A stretch of DNA of 20,465 nt, taken from Acetobacteraceae bacterium. Lineage in GTDB: Bacteria; Pseudomonadota; Alphaproteobacteria; Zavarziniales; Zavarziniaceae. The notes beneath the pieces were generated by a model. The model saw only the letters and a list, made by a program, of their open reading frames with translations. It had not been told where the DNA came from and did not search any database. Of this stretch, positions 1 to 6,063 are shown piece by piece (position 1 is the stretch's first letter; each line of letters opens with the position of its first letter). The translations under genes and the position numbers were made by a program. The stretch covers positions 1 through 20,465 of the forward strand of contig CANCOY010000069.1 of NCBI GenBank assembly GCA_947379865.1. Direction: 5' to 3'.

Positions 1-20
1 GGGTTGAGCGCCGCAGTGTC

Positions 21-1031
21 TCAGATCAGGCCGCCGAGCGGGCTGGAGGGATCGGCGTAGAGCTTGCGCTTCATCCGGCCCGCCAGATAGGCGAGGCGCC
101 CGGCCTCCACTGCCGCCTTCATGGCGCGCGCCATCACGATCGGATAGCGGGCTTCGGCAATGGCGGTGTTCATCAGCACGCCATCGCAGCCAAGTTCCAT
201 GGCAATGGCCGCGTCAGAGGCCGTGCCCACGCCCGCATCCACCAGCACCGGCACCTTTGACTGTTCAACAATCAGCCGGATGTTGACGCGGTTCTGGATG
301 CCAAGGCCAGAGCCAATGGGTGCGGCCAGCGGCATGATCGCGCAGCAGCCCATGTCTTCCAGCGCCTTGGCCAGGATGGGATCATCCGAGCAATAGACCA
401 TCACATCAAAACCATCACGGACGAGCAGTTCGGCCGCCTTGAGGGTTTCTGTCATATGGGGATAGAGCGTCTTCTGGTCGCCCAGAACCTCGAGCTTGAC
501 CAGCGACCAGCCCCCCGCCTCCCGCGCCAGCCGCAGGGTGCGTACCGCATCATCGGCGGTGTAGCAGCCGGCAGTGTTGGGCAGGTAGGTGTAGGTTTTG
601 GGATCGACATAATCCTGGAGCATGGGCGCCCCGGCCTTTTCGATGTTCACCCGGCGCACGGCGACGGTGACGATCTCGGCACCCGACGCGGCGATGGCGT
701 CGCGGGTTTCGTCAAAATCCTTGTACTTGCCCGTCCCCACCAACAGACGGGAATGGAACGTGCGGCCGGCCACCACCAGGGCATCGCCTGCGGATGGATC
801 CACAAGGCCTGCAGGCGCCGCGTCATTGCCACCACCGATGAAATGCACGATCTCAAGCCGGTCGCCATCGGCAAGAATCACCCCGTCCCAGGTGGAACGC
901 GGCACGATTTCCAGATTGCGCTCCAGCGCCACCTTGGACGGGTCGAGACCCAGCGAGCCAACCAGCGCTGCAAGGCTGAGCGGGGTTGCGAAACTGTGGC
1001 TCTCGCCATTAATCGTGACGGTCATGCCCAT
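21..1031 (-). CDS. thiG: ThiS-ThiG fusion: sulfur carrier protein / thiazole synthase
   Basis: The protein joins two thiamine enzymes in one chain. Residues 1 to about 68 are ThiS-like, beginning MTVTING and reaching the sulfur-carrier end VHFIGGG. After a short linker (NDAAPAGLVDPSAGD) a complete ThiG barrel follows, with VAGRTFHSRLLVGTGKY at its start, the Schiff-base lysine in LVKLEVLGD (about residue 179), and DAGVGTASDAAIAMELG near the end. ThiG condenses deoxyxylulose phosphate, dehydroglycine and ThiS thiocarboxylate into the thiazole phosphate, in the cytosol. The open frame runs upstream to a GTG at 1124, but ThiS homology begins at the ATG at 1031 or the ATG at 1025, so the upstream 31 codons are probably untranslated. 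I saw no TPP riboswitch motifs upstream. Such fusions are known, but the Gly-Gly that must carry sulfur is internal here. Identity is very secure; the exact start is less so. Confidence 0.95.
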   Translation of the reverse strand: MGMTVTINGESHSFATPLSLAALVGSLGLDPSKVALERNLEIVPRSTWDGVILADGDRLEIVHFIGGGNDAAPAGLVDPSAGDALVVAGRTFHSRLLVGTGKYKDFDETRDAIAASGAEIVTVAVRRVNIEKAGAPMLQDYVDPKTYTYLPNTAGCYTADDAVRTLRLAREAGGWSLVKLEVLGDQKTLYPHMTETLKAAELLVRDGFDVMVYCSDDPILAKALEDMGCCAIMPLAAPIGSGLGIQNRVNIRLIVEQSKVPVLVDAGVGTASDAAIAMELGCDGVLMNTAIAEARYPIVMARAMKAAVEAGRLAYLAGRMKRKLYADPSSPLGGLI

Positions 1032-1185
1032 GTCCCCGATGCACCTGAAAGGCGCAGGAATCCGCCCCTGCGCGCCTGTCGGCACCTTAGCCACGACCTC
1101 TGCTGACGGCAACAAGCGGGCCACCGCGACGGCTCATGAAAGGCTGGCGCGCGCCCCCCACCGGATCGGCACTGTGGCGCCGCCC

Positions 1186-1214
1186 TTTCCACCCCGGGCG
1201 GGAGGGGCTATAAG
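1186..1214 (+). promoter_or_regulatory. Candidate sigma-70 promoter for aroQ-accB-accC-aat
   Basis: TTTCCA (1186-1191) and TATAAG (1209-1214) are separated by 17 bases, matching 4/6 and 5/6 of the TTGACA/TATAAT consensus. They lie 65 bases upstream of aroQ, in the 248-bp gap between aroQ and the divergent thiSG gene. Transcription would start near 1221, just before a small hairpin. This rests on pattern only. Confidence 0.35.
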
Positions 1215-1225
1215 CCAAGCACACC

Positions 1226-1240
1226 CGGGCAGCTTGCCCG
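1226..1240 (+). repeat. Short inverted repeat in the aroQ leader
   Basis: CGGGCA (1226-1231) and TGCCCG (1235-1240) form a perfect 6-bp stem around a 3-base loop, about 40 bases before the aroQ ATG. If the promoter proposed just upstream is right, this hairpin sits at the very 5' end of the mRNA. No T tract follows, so it is not an intrinsic terminator. Function is unknown. Confidence 0.35.
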
Positions 1241-1279
1241 CCCGCTCATCGATCCGCCCACAGGGGCGAACGGACACCG

Positions 1280-1732
1280 ATGACACCCCTGGTTCTCATC
1301 CTCAACGGCCCCAACCTCAACCTGCTCGGCGTACGGGAACCTGCGGTCTATGGCCGCGATACCCTCGACGATGTAAGGGCCCTGGCCGAGCGCCGGGCAA
1401 CCGAGCTTGGGCTGGCCATCGACTTTCGCCAGTCGAATCACGAGGGCGTTCTCGTGGACTGGATCCAGGAAGCCCGGGGCAAGGCGGCGGCCATCATCAT
1501 CAATGCTGGCGCCCTGACACACACATCCATCGCGATTCTCGACGCCCTATCAGCCGTCGAGCTTCCGGTGGTAGAAGTCCACCTTTCGAATATTTTCCGT
1601 CGTGAGACGTTCCGTCATCATTCCTATGTCAGCCTTGCTGCCCGGGGTGTCATCTGCGGTTTCGGACCAAAGGGATATGCTCTGGCCCTCGAGGCTGTCA
1701 GCGGACTGATTGATGGGGCAGCGACGCCCTGA
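1280..1732 (+). CDS. aroQ: Type II 3-dehydroquinate dehydratase
   Basis: This 150-residue protein has the normal length for the small dodecameric type II dehydroquinase. The enzyme dehydrates 3-dehydroquinate to 3-dehydroshikimate in the shikimate pathway. Visible signatures are LILNGPNLNLLGVRE at residues 6-20, the catalytic Tyr24 in VYGRDTL, FRQSNHEG, INAGALTHTS, and EVHLSN followed by the FRHHSY block that ends the active site. The ATG at 1280 fits the family N-terminus (M-x-P-L-V-LILNGPN). It is first in a four-gene plus-strand run, and accB starts 16 bases after its stop. Alphaproteobacteria often place aroQ directly before accB, so co-transcription is likely. No oddities. Confidence 0.97.
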   Translation: MTPLVLILNGPNLNLLGVREPAVYGRDTLDDVRALAERRATELGLAIDFRQSNHEGVLVDWIQEARGKAAAIIINAGALTHTSIAILDALSAVELPVVEVHLSNIFRRETFRHHSYVSLAARGVICGFGPKGYALALEAVSGLIDGAATP

Positions 1733-1748
1733 CTACCGGAGCCGTTCC

Positions 1749-2198
1749 ATGTCGAAAATGACGGTTGATACCGCCCTGATCCGCGAACTTGCCGCGCTCC
1801 TCAAGGAAGCCGACCTGTCGGAAATTGAGGTGGCCGAAAACGGCCGCAGCGTGCGCGTGGCCCGCCAGCTTCAGACCGTTGCCATGGCACCCGCCATGGC
1901 CACTGCTGCCCCTGCCGCCGTTGCCGCACCCTCTGGCGCGGCGTCGGCATCCGGTGCGCCGGCTGCGGGAACCGTTACCAGCCCGATGGTTGGCACCATC
2001 TATACCGCGCCTGAACCAGGTGCTGCGGCCTTCATCCGGGTCGGCGACCGGGTCAACAAGGGCCAGACCCTGCTGATCGTCGAGGCGATGAAGACCATGA
2101 ACCCCATTCCCGCCCCCCGGGACGGGACGATCACCCAGATCTTCGTCGAGAACGGCCAGCCCGTTGAATTCGGCGAACCTCTTGTCGTGCTTGATTGA
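1749..2198 (+). CDS. accB: Biotin carboxyl carrier protein of acetyl-CoA carboxylase
   Basis: AccB carries biotin between biotin carboxylase (AccC) and the carboxyltransferase in the first step of fatty acid synthesis. The 149-residue product has a short helical N-terminus (residues 6-40), an Ala/Pro-rich flexible linker (about 45-75) and a C-terminal biotinyl domain. That domain starts at VTSPMVGTIY and contains EAMKTMN, with the biotinylated lysine at residue 115. The frame is open back to 1710, which would overlap the end of aroQ. I prefer ATG 1749 because MSKMTVDTALIRELA fits the family, although ATG 1758 is also possible. The accC ATG follows only 4 bases after the stop, so the two subunits are very probably translated from one message. 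Confidence 0.97.
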   Translation: MSKMTVDTALIRELAALLKEADLSEIEVAENGRSVRVARQLQTVAMAPAMATAAPAAVAAPSGAASASGAPAAGTVTSPMVGTIYTAPEPGAAAFIRVGDRVNKGQTLLIVEAMKTMNPIPAPRDGTITQIFVENGQPVEFGEPLVVLD

Positions 2199-2202
2199 GC
2201 CC

Positions 2203-3549
2203 ATGGTCGACAAGGTCCTGATCGCCAACCGGGGCGAAATCGCACTGCGCATTCACCGGGCCTGCCGGGAGATGGGCATTCATACGGTGGCCGTCCATTC
2301 AACCGCCGACGCCGACGCCATGCATGTGCGTCTGGCGGACGAGAGCGTGTGCATTGGTCCGCCCTCTTCGTCGCTGTCCTATCTGAACATCCCGGCCATC
2401 ATCTCCGCTGCCGAGATCACCAACACCGACGCCATCCATCCAGGCTATGGCTTCCTCTCCGAGAACGCGAACTTCGCGCAGATCGTTGAGGAGCACGGCA
2501 TGACCTTCATCGGCCCGCGCCCCGACCATATCCGCATGATGGGCGACAAGATCGTTGCCAAGAAGACCGTCAAGGCCCTGGGGATTCCCTGCGTGCCCGG
2601 GTCGGACGGTGCGGTCACGGATGACGGCGTGGCCGCCATCCTGGCCGACGAGATCGGCTATCCGGTGCTGATCAAGGCGGCTGCCGGTGGCGGTGGACGT
2701 GGCATGAAGGTGGCCCACTCGGCCTCCGACCTGTCCGTGGCGCTCAGCACGGCGCGCAGCGAGGCCAAGGCGGCCTTTGGCGACGATGCCGTCTATATGG
2801 AAAAATATCTCGGCCGCCCGCGTCATATCGAGATGCAGATCATCGCCGATTCCTTCGGCAATGTGGTGCACCTGGGCGAGCGCGACTGTTCGCTGCAGCG
2901 CCGCCACCAGAAGGTGCTGGAAGAAGCCCCCTCACCCGCCCTGAATGCTGACGAGCGCGTGGCCATTGGCAAGGTCGTGACCGATGCGATTCGCAAGCTC
3001 GGCTATCTTGGCGTGGGCACGATCGAGTTTCTCTATGAGAACGGGCAGTTCTATTTCATCGAAATGAACACCCGCCTGCAGGTGGAACACCCGATCACCG
3101 AGGCGATCACCGGCATCGATATCGTGCGGGAACAGATCCGCATTGCGTCGGGTGCGCCGCTGTCGTTCACCCAAGAAGACGTGACCTTCTCTGGCCACGC
3201 CATCGAGTGCCGGATCAATGCCGAAAACCCGGTGACCTTTGCACCCTGCCCCGGCCGGATCAACGACTACCATCCGCCCGGCGGCCCTGGCGTGCGGGTC
3301 GATTCCGCCGTCTATGCCGGCTACACCATTCCGCCCTATTACGACAGCCTGATCGGCAAGCTGATCGTGCATGGCAAGACGCGCAATGAATGCCTGATGC
3401 GGCTGCGGCGCTGTCTTGAGGAATATGTGATCGCCGGGATCGATACGACAATCCCGCTGCATCTGCGTCTGATCTCCGAAAATGACTTTGTAAATGGCGC
3501 CTACCATATACACTGGCTAGAGGAGTTCATTGACGCGAACCGGGAATGA
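2203..3549 (+). CDS. accC: Acetyl-CoA carboxylase biotin carboxylase subunit
   Basis: AccC uses ATP and bicarbonate to carboxylate the biotin on AccB. The 448-residue product is almost exactly the length of E. coli AccC. It begins MVDKVLIANRGEIALR, the classic Rossmann-like start. The ATP-grasp domain has the glycine loop GGGGRGMKV at 162-170 after Lys158. The metal and catalytic residues align well: Glu275 in GTIEF, Glu287 and Asn289 in FIEMNTR, and Arg291-x-x-x-Glu295 in RLQVEHP. The frame is open further upstream to 2164, but that would place an unrelated stretch before the conserved start and overlap accB. The stop shares ATGA with the aat start, pointing to coupled translation. Confidence 0.98.
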   Translation: MVDKVLIANRGEIALRIHRACREMGIHTVAVHSTADADAMHVRLADESVCIGPPSSSLSYLNIPAIISAAEITNTDAIHPGYGFLSENANFAQIVEEHGMTFIGPRPDHIRMMGDKIVAKKTVKALGIPCVPGSDGAVTDDGVAAILADEIGYPVLIKAAAGGGGRGMKVAHSASDLSVALSTARSEAKAAFGDDAVYMEKYLGRPRHIEMQIIADSFGNVVHLGERDCSLQRRHQKVLEEAPSPALNADERVAIGKVVTDAIRKLGYLGVGTIEFLYENGQFYFIEMNTRLQVEHPITEAITGIDIVREQIRIASGAPLSFTQEDVTFSGHAIECRINAENPVTFAPCPGRINDYHPPGGPGVRVDSAVYAGYTIPPYYDSLIGKLIVHGKTRNECLMRLRRCLEEYVIAGIDTTIPLHLRLISENDFVNGAYHIHWLEEFIDANRE

Positions 3550-4196
3550 CCAGAGCGACACCTGAACTGTTGCTGAAAGCCTATGAAAACGGTGTGTTCC
3601 CCATGGCGGCGCACCGTTGGTCAGGTGGTTTCTACTGGGAAGACCCGAAGGTGCGGGGCATTCTGCCGCTTGATACGTTCCACGTATCGCGCAGCCTCGC
3701 CAAGCTGATGCGCCGTGACCCCTTTTACATAAGGGTCAACACCGCGTTTCGCGACGTCGTACAGGGCTGCGCCGAACCGGCCCCCGACCGTATGGGCACC
3801 TGGATTTCCTTTGGGATCGAGGACCTCTATTGCGAGTTGCATGCCATGGGCCATGCCCATTGCGTCGAGGTCTGGGACGACTATCAGCTGGTGGGGGGCA
3901 TATATGGCGTGGCGCGCGGCGCCGCCTTCTTTGGCGAGAGCATGTTCAGCCGCGTGGACAATGCCTCAAAAATTGCCCTTGCCCACCTCGTCGCCCGGCT
4001 GAAGGCTGGCGGTTTTCGCCTGCTCGATACCCAGGCGGTAACAAGCCATCTGAAGACATTTGGCGCGATCGAGATTTCGCGCACCCAATATCACCATCTG
4101 CTGCTCGATGCCCTTGCCGGGGAGGCAGACTTCTTCCGCTTGCCTCAGGGGGCCGACGGGGCAACCGCCTTGCAGTCCTTGACCCAGACATCATAG
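3546..4196 (+). CDS. aat: Leucyl/phenylalanyl-tRNA-protein transferase
   Basis: Aat transfers Leu or Phe from charged tRNA to proteins with N-terminal Arg or Lys, marking them for ClpS/ClpAP degradation in the N-end rule pathway. The 216-residue product shows the family pattern: AYENGVFPM near the start, FYWEDPKVRGILPLD (29-43), TWISFGIEDLY (85-95), the acceptor-fold segment FFGESMFSRV (128-137) and LLDTQ (159-163) followed by SHLKTFGA. It starts at ATG 3546, overlapping the accC stop by 4 bases, and is last in the aroQ-accB-accC run. Its last 52 bases are also read on the other strand as the end of the DUF2155 gene, with no terminator between the two. I see no truncation. Confidence 0.97.
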   Translation: MTRATPELLLKAYENGVFPMAAHRWSGGFYWEDPKVRGILPLDTFHVSRSLAKLMRRDPFYIRVNTAFRDVVQGCAEPAPDRMGTWISFGIEDLYCELHAMGHAHCVEVWDDYQLVGGIYGVARGAAFFGESMFSRVDNASKIALAHLVARLKAGGFRLLDTQAVTSHLKTFGAIEISRTQYHHLLLDALAGEADFFRLPQGADGATALQSLTQTS

Positions 4197-4747
4197 ACCG
4201 GGTGTTCAAGCGCAGACAGCGCCGGACTTGAGGCAAACATCCAGCCGGAAAAGACCGAACTTGCGCTGGCCCCAACCGGTGTCTCGGTAATCTCAAGAAA
4301 TGCGGTCGCCTCGGGCGGCTCTTCCGGCGGGCTTTTCTGGCAGGCGCGCGCAGCAATCAACAAGGAACCGAAGCGGGCGGAGCCACCCACCGGGACCTCG
4401 ACGATGGAAATGCGCGCTGTCACCTTGTCCAGCCCCTGCATCACCACGACCTGCGGGCCGGTTGGCACGGCAAGCGGTGGCGGTGGTGGCGGGATCGGCT
4501 TCGTCGTGGCGCCCATGCCGGGAAGCGGCAGCGCGTCGGGCAGCGGCACGTCTTCCTGCGGTGGCAGCGACTCGCCTGTCGCCTCATCTGCCGGAGACGA
4601 GATCTCGGGAAGCGGCAAAGCCTGGATCTGGGCCGCCGACGGGCCAGGTGAGCCCGCTACAAGCAACACAACAATGGCGAGCATCATGAACGACAGGGAC
4701 GGCGCCCTGCGGTTCACGGGGCCTGTGGCTGTGGCCTCTGGGGTCAA
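4145..4747 (-). CDS. Secreted DUF2155-domain protein
   Basis: The product is a 200-residue exported protein. A basic stretch (RR at 13-14) and a hydrophobic core (about 20-33) ending near SAA|Q at 39-40 form a signal peptide. Residues 43-95 are very rich in proline, with six consecutive prolines at 86-91. The C-terminal part (about 103-192) is DUF2155: LDKVTARISIVEVPVGG, FGSLLIAARAC, FLEITE, then FSGWMFASSPALSALEHPVYDVW and a terminal Cys192 that could pair with Cys136. Its molecular function is unknown. The first in-frame start is a TTG at 4747 sharing TTGA with the mlaD stop; a GTG at 4717 would put the signal peptide right at the N-terminus and is a real alternative. It lies in the NDUFA12-mlaD run and overlaps aat tail to tail. 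Confidence 0.9.
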   Translation of the reverse strand: MTPEATATGPVNRRAPSLSFMMLAIVVLLVAGSPGPSAAQIQALPLPEISSPADEATGESLPPQEDVPLPDALPLPGMGATTKPIPPPPPPLAVPTGPQVVVMQGLDKVTARISIVEVPVGGSARFGSLLIAARACQKSPPEEPPEATAFLEITETPVGASASSVFSGWMFASSPALSALEHPVYDVWVKDCKAVAPSAP

Positions 4748-5244
4748 GGTGCGGCTGGCGCAGCTGCTGCCGGAGCCTGCTGTCCCGCGCCAGACTTGCT
4801 GCTGCTCGTAAAACTGAAGACCGCCTGACCGATCAGGCCCATGAGGTCAACCGCGCCCTGGGTGTGTTTGACCGTGGCGCCGGCTGCAAGGTCGGTTTCG
4901 CTGCCGCCGGGATCGAGCTGCAGATAATAGCTGCCCAGCAGCCCCTGGGAGGCAATCTTGGCAGCGGAGTCGTCGGGAAGTTTAACGTCATCATGGACGG
5001 TGAAGACCACCTCGGCGCGGAACGTCTTGGGGTCAAGCGAGGCGGAGACAACCGACCCCACCTTGATCCCGGAAAGCCGCACATCGCTGCCGACATTAAG
5101 ACCGTCGACGCGATCAAAGGCCGCCTTCAGCTGGTAGCCAGTTTCCCTGCCTACACCGGCACTGCTGTAGGCAAAGAAGAGGAAGGCCCCCGCCACAGCC
5201 AGAACCACGGCGCCGATCAGGGTTTCGACCGCATTGCCGTTCAT
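4744..5244 (-). CDS. mlaD: MlaD-family MCE-domain protein
   Basis: MlaD is the inner-membrane-anchored, lipid-binding ring of the Mla transporter, which moves phospholipids between the two membranes. This 166-residue product has one N-terminal transmembrane segment (about residues 6-26), then an MCE domain (about 37-113) with YQLKAAFDRVDGLNVGSDVRLSGIKVG and ASQGLLGSYYLQLDPGG. An Ala/Pro/Gln-rich tail ends the protein. The ATG at 5244 is preceded by GAGG at a 5-base spacing. No mlaE, mlaF, mlaC or mlaB lies next to it, so the ATPase and permease must be elsewhere or differ. The neighbours are the NDUFA12 gene upstream (58-bp gap) and the DUF2155 gene, whose first start overlaps this stop. Confidence 0.93.
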   Translation of the reverse strand: MNGNAVETLIGAVVLAVAGAFLFFAYSSAGVGRETGYQLKAAFDRVDGLNVGSDVRLSGIKVGSVVSASLDPKTFRAEVVFTVHDDVKLPDDSAAKIASQGLLGSYYLQLDPGGSETDLAAGATVKHTQGAVDLMGLIGQAVFSFTSSSKSGAGQQAPAAAAPAAP

Positions 5245-5302
5245 GTCGTCCTCACTTCAGTTATCCGCAGGCCGCCGCCTTTGGAAGGAGTCTCGTCAAA
5301 TC

Positions 5303-5683
5303 TCAGGGACGCCAGGCTTCATAGTCGCCTGTTGCCTTGGCACGGATGTGCGCACCGCCGTCCAGACTGCCGAGCGGGTGATAGGCCCCGTCCGTGCCAG
5401 TCATGTTGGGCTGGTGTGGCTTCTCCCACGACTTGGTGGGCAGCGGGTCCACGCTAGGCGGCGTGTCCGTCATCCCGTGCAGCCAGGCATGCCATTCAGG
5501 GGGAATCCGCGAAGCCTCGATGACGCCATTGTACATCACCCAACGACGGTCTTCGGTGCGGTCCTTATAATAGGTGTTGCCCTGCGAATCCGAACCGACC
5601 TGGACACCGCGGCGGCGCGTATAGAGCGCCGTGCCAAGCGTCGAGTCGTTCCACCAAGTAAGGGCGCGAATAATAAAGCTCAT
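5303..5683 (-). CDS. NDUFA12-family NADH:ubiquinone oxidoreductase subunit
   Basis: The product is a 126-residue homologue of the mitochondrial complex I accessory subunit NDUFA12 (B17.2). Family features are SFIIRALTWWNDSTLGTALYTRRRG at the N-terminus, VGSDSQGNTYYKDR, RRWVMYNG, the IPPEWHAWLHGMTDTPP block and a C-terminal Trp-Lys-Pro-His segment. In alphaproteobacteria this supernumerary subunit binds the peripheral arm of complex I and is usually encoded away from the nuo operon, often near a DUF2155 gene as here. The frame is open to 5776, but homology starts at the ATG at 5683, so I use that. The ribosome site upstream is weak. It faces nrdJ across a 380-bp divergent gap. Confidence 0.93.
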   Translation of the reverse strand: MSFIIRALTWWNDSTLGTALYTRRRGVQVGSDSQGNTYYKDRTEDRRWVMYNGVIEASRIPPEWHAWLHGMTDTPPSVDPLPTKSWEKPHQPNMTGTDGAYHPLGSLDGGAHIRAKATGDYEAWRP

Positions 5684-5885
5684 GCCAAGCCTAGCTGTCG
5701 CGGGGCGCCAAGCGAGGCCGAACCCCTGGGCGCGGACACAGGGCCCGCCACGGCCGCGACTATGGCACCGGGACACTGGAGCGTCCAGAGCGCGGCGGCG
5801 GTATCGGCCAGCCCCGCGCCCCCCATCCTTGCGATTTCCTGTTGCCTCCCCGGTAGCGAATCAGAAAGGATGCTCAGCGCGCGAA

Positions 5886-5904
5886 CCAAATACGGCGAAT
5901 TTGG
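5886..5904. repeat. Inverted repeat, possible operator upstream of nrdJ
   Basis: CCAAAT (5886-5891) and ATTTGG (5899-5904) are perfect inverted arms around 7 bases, a 19-bp footprint suitable for a dimeric regulator. The stretch is AT-richer than its surroundings. The regulator is unknown. Confidence 0.35.
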
Positions 5905-5933
5905 CTCATGAAGTGTTCGAAGAGCGTGCACGC

Positions 5934-5944
5934 CACAAAATGTG
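5934..5944. repeat. Second inverted repeat upstream of nrdJ
   Basis: CACA and TGTG flank AAA, giving the 11-bp dyad CACAAAATGTG. It lies 23 bases upstream of the proposed nrdJ -35 element, where a regulator could act. It does not match the 16-bp NrdR consensus as I know it. Function is unproven. Confidence 0.25.
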
Positions 5945-5966
5945 CCCGCTTATGACGAAAAGCTTC

Positions 5967-5996
5967 TTGCCCAACCCGCTCCATCCAGACTAGATT
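5967..5996 (+). promoter_or_regulatory. Candidate nrdJ promoter
   Basis: TTGCCC (5967-5972) and TAGATT (5991-5996) are separated by 18 bases; each matches 4/6 consensus positions. Transcription would begin near 6003, leaving a leader of about 60 bases before the ATG at 6064. Confidence 0.3.
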
Positions 5997-6063
5997 TCGC
6001 GCCTTCGCCGCTGCTGGACACAAGGTCTGGTGACGCCGGACCTAAAGTGGGAAGGGGATGAAC

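Larger units (their letters stand above)
5684..6063. promoter_or_regulatory. Divergent intergenic control region, NDUFA12 gene / nrdJ
   Basis: This is the longest stretch without a supported gene. It separates the minus-strand NDUFA12 gene from the plus-strand nrdJ. It contains a candidate nrdJ promoter (5967-5996), two perfect short inverted repeats (5886-5904 and 5934-5944) and the nrdJ ribosome site GAAGGGG (6051-6057). The half next to the NDUFA12 gene is GC-rich and I see no clear promoter in it. An 83-codon minus-strand frame at 5680-5931 has no family resemblance. I could not recognise a cobalamin riboswitch or a full NrdR box. Confidence 0.6.

Noticed and set aside
622..1605. 327-codon plus-strand frame across the thiSG/aroQ gap
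   Set aside because: It overlaps two certain genes in the wrong frame and looks like low-complexity Arg/Pro/Ser shadow protein.
5915..5929. GTTC-N7-GTGC near nrdJ, close to the alphaproteobacterial LexA box GTTC-N7-GTTC
   Set aside because: One mismatch in an 8-base pattern is expected by chance; no other support for SOS control.
5680..5931. 83-codon minus-strand frame upstream of the NDUFA12 gene
   Set aside because: No homology, weak start context, and composition like other shadow frames; treated as intergenic.
5684..6063. Possible cobalamin riboswitch upstream of the B12-dependent nrdJ
   Set aside because: I did not find the conserved B12-box sequence or its flanking stems; a covariance search would be needed to overturn this.
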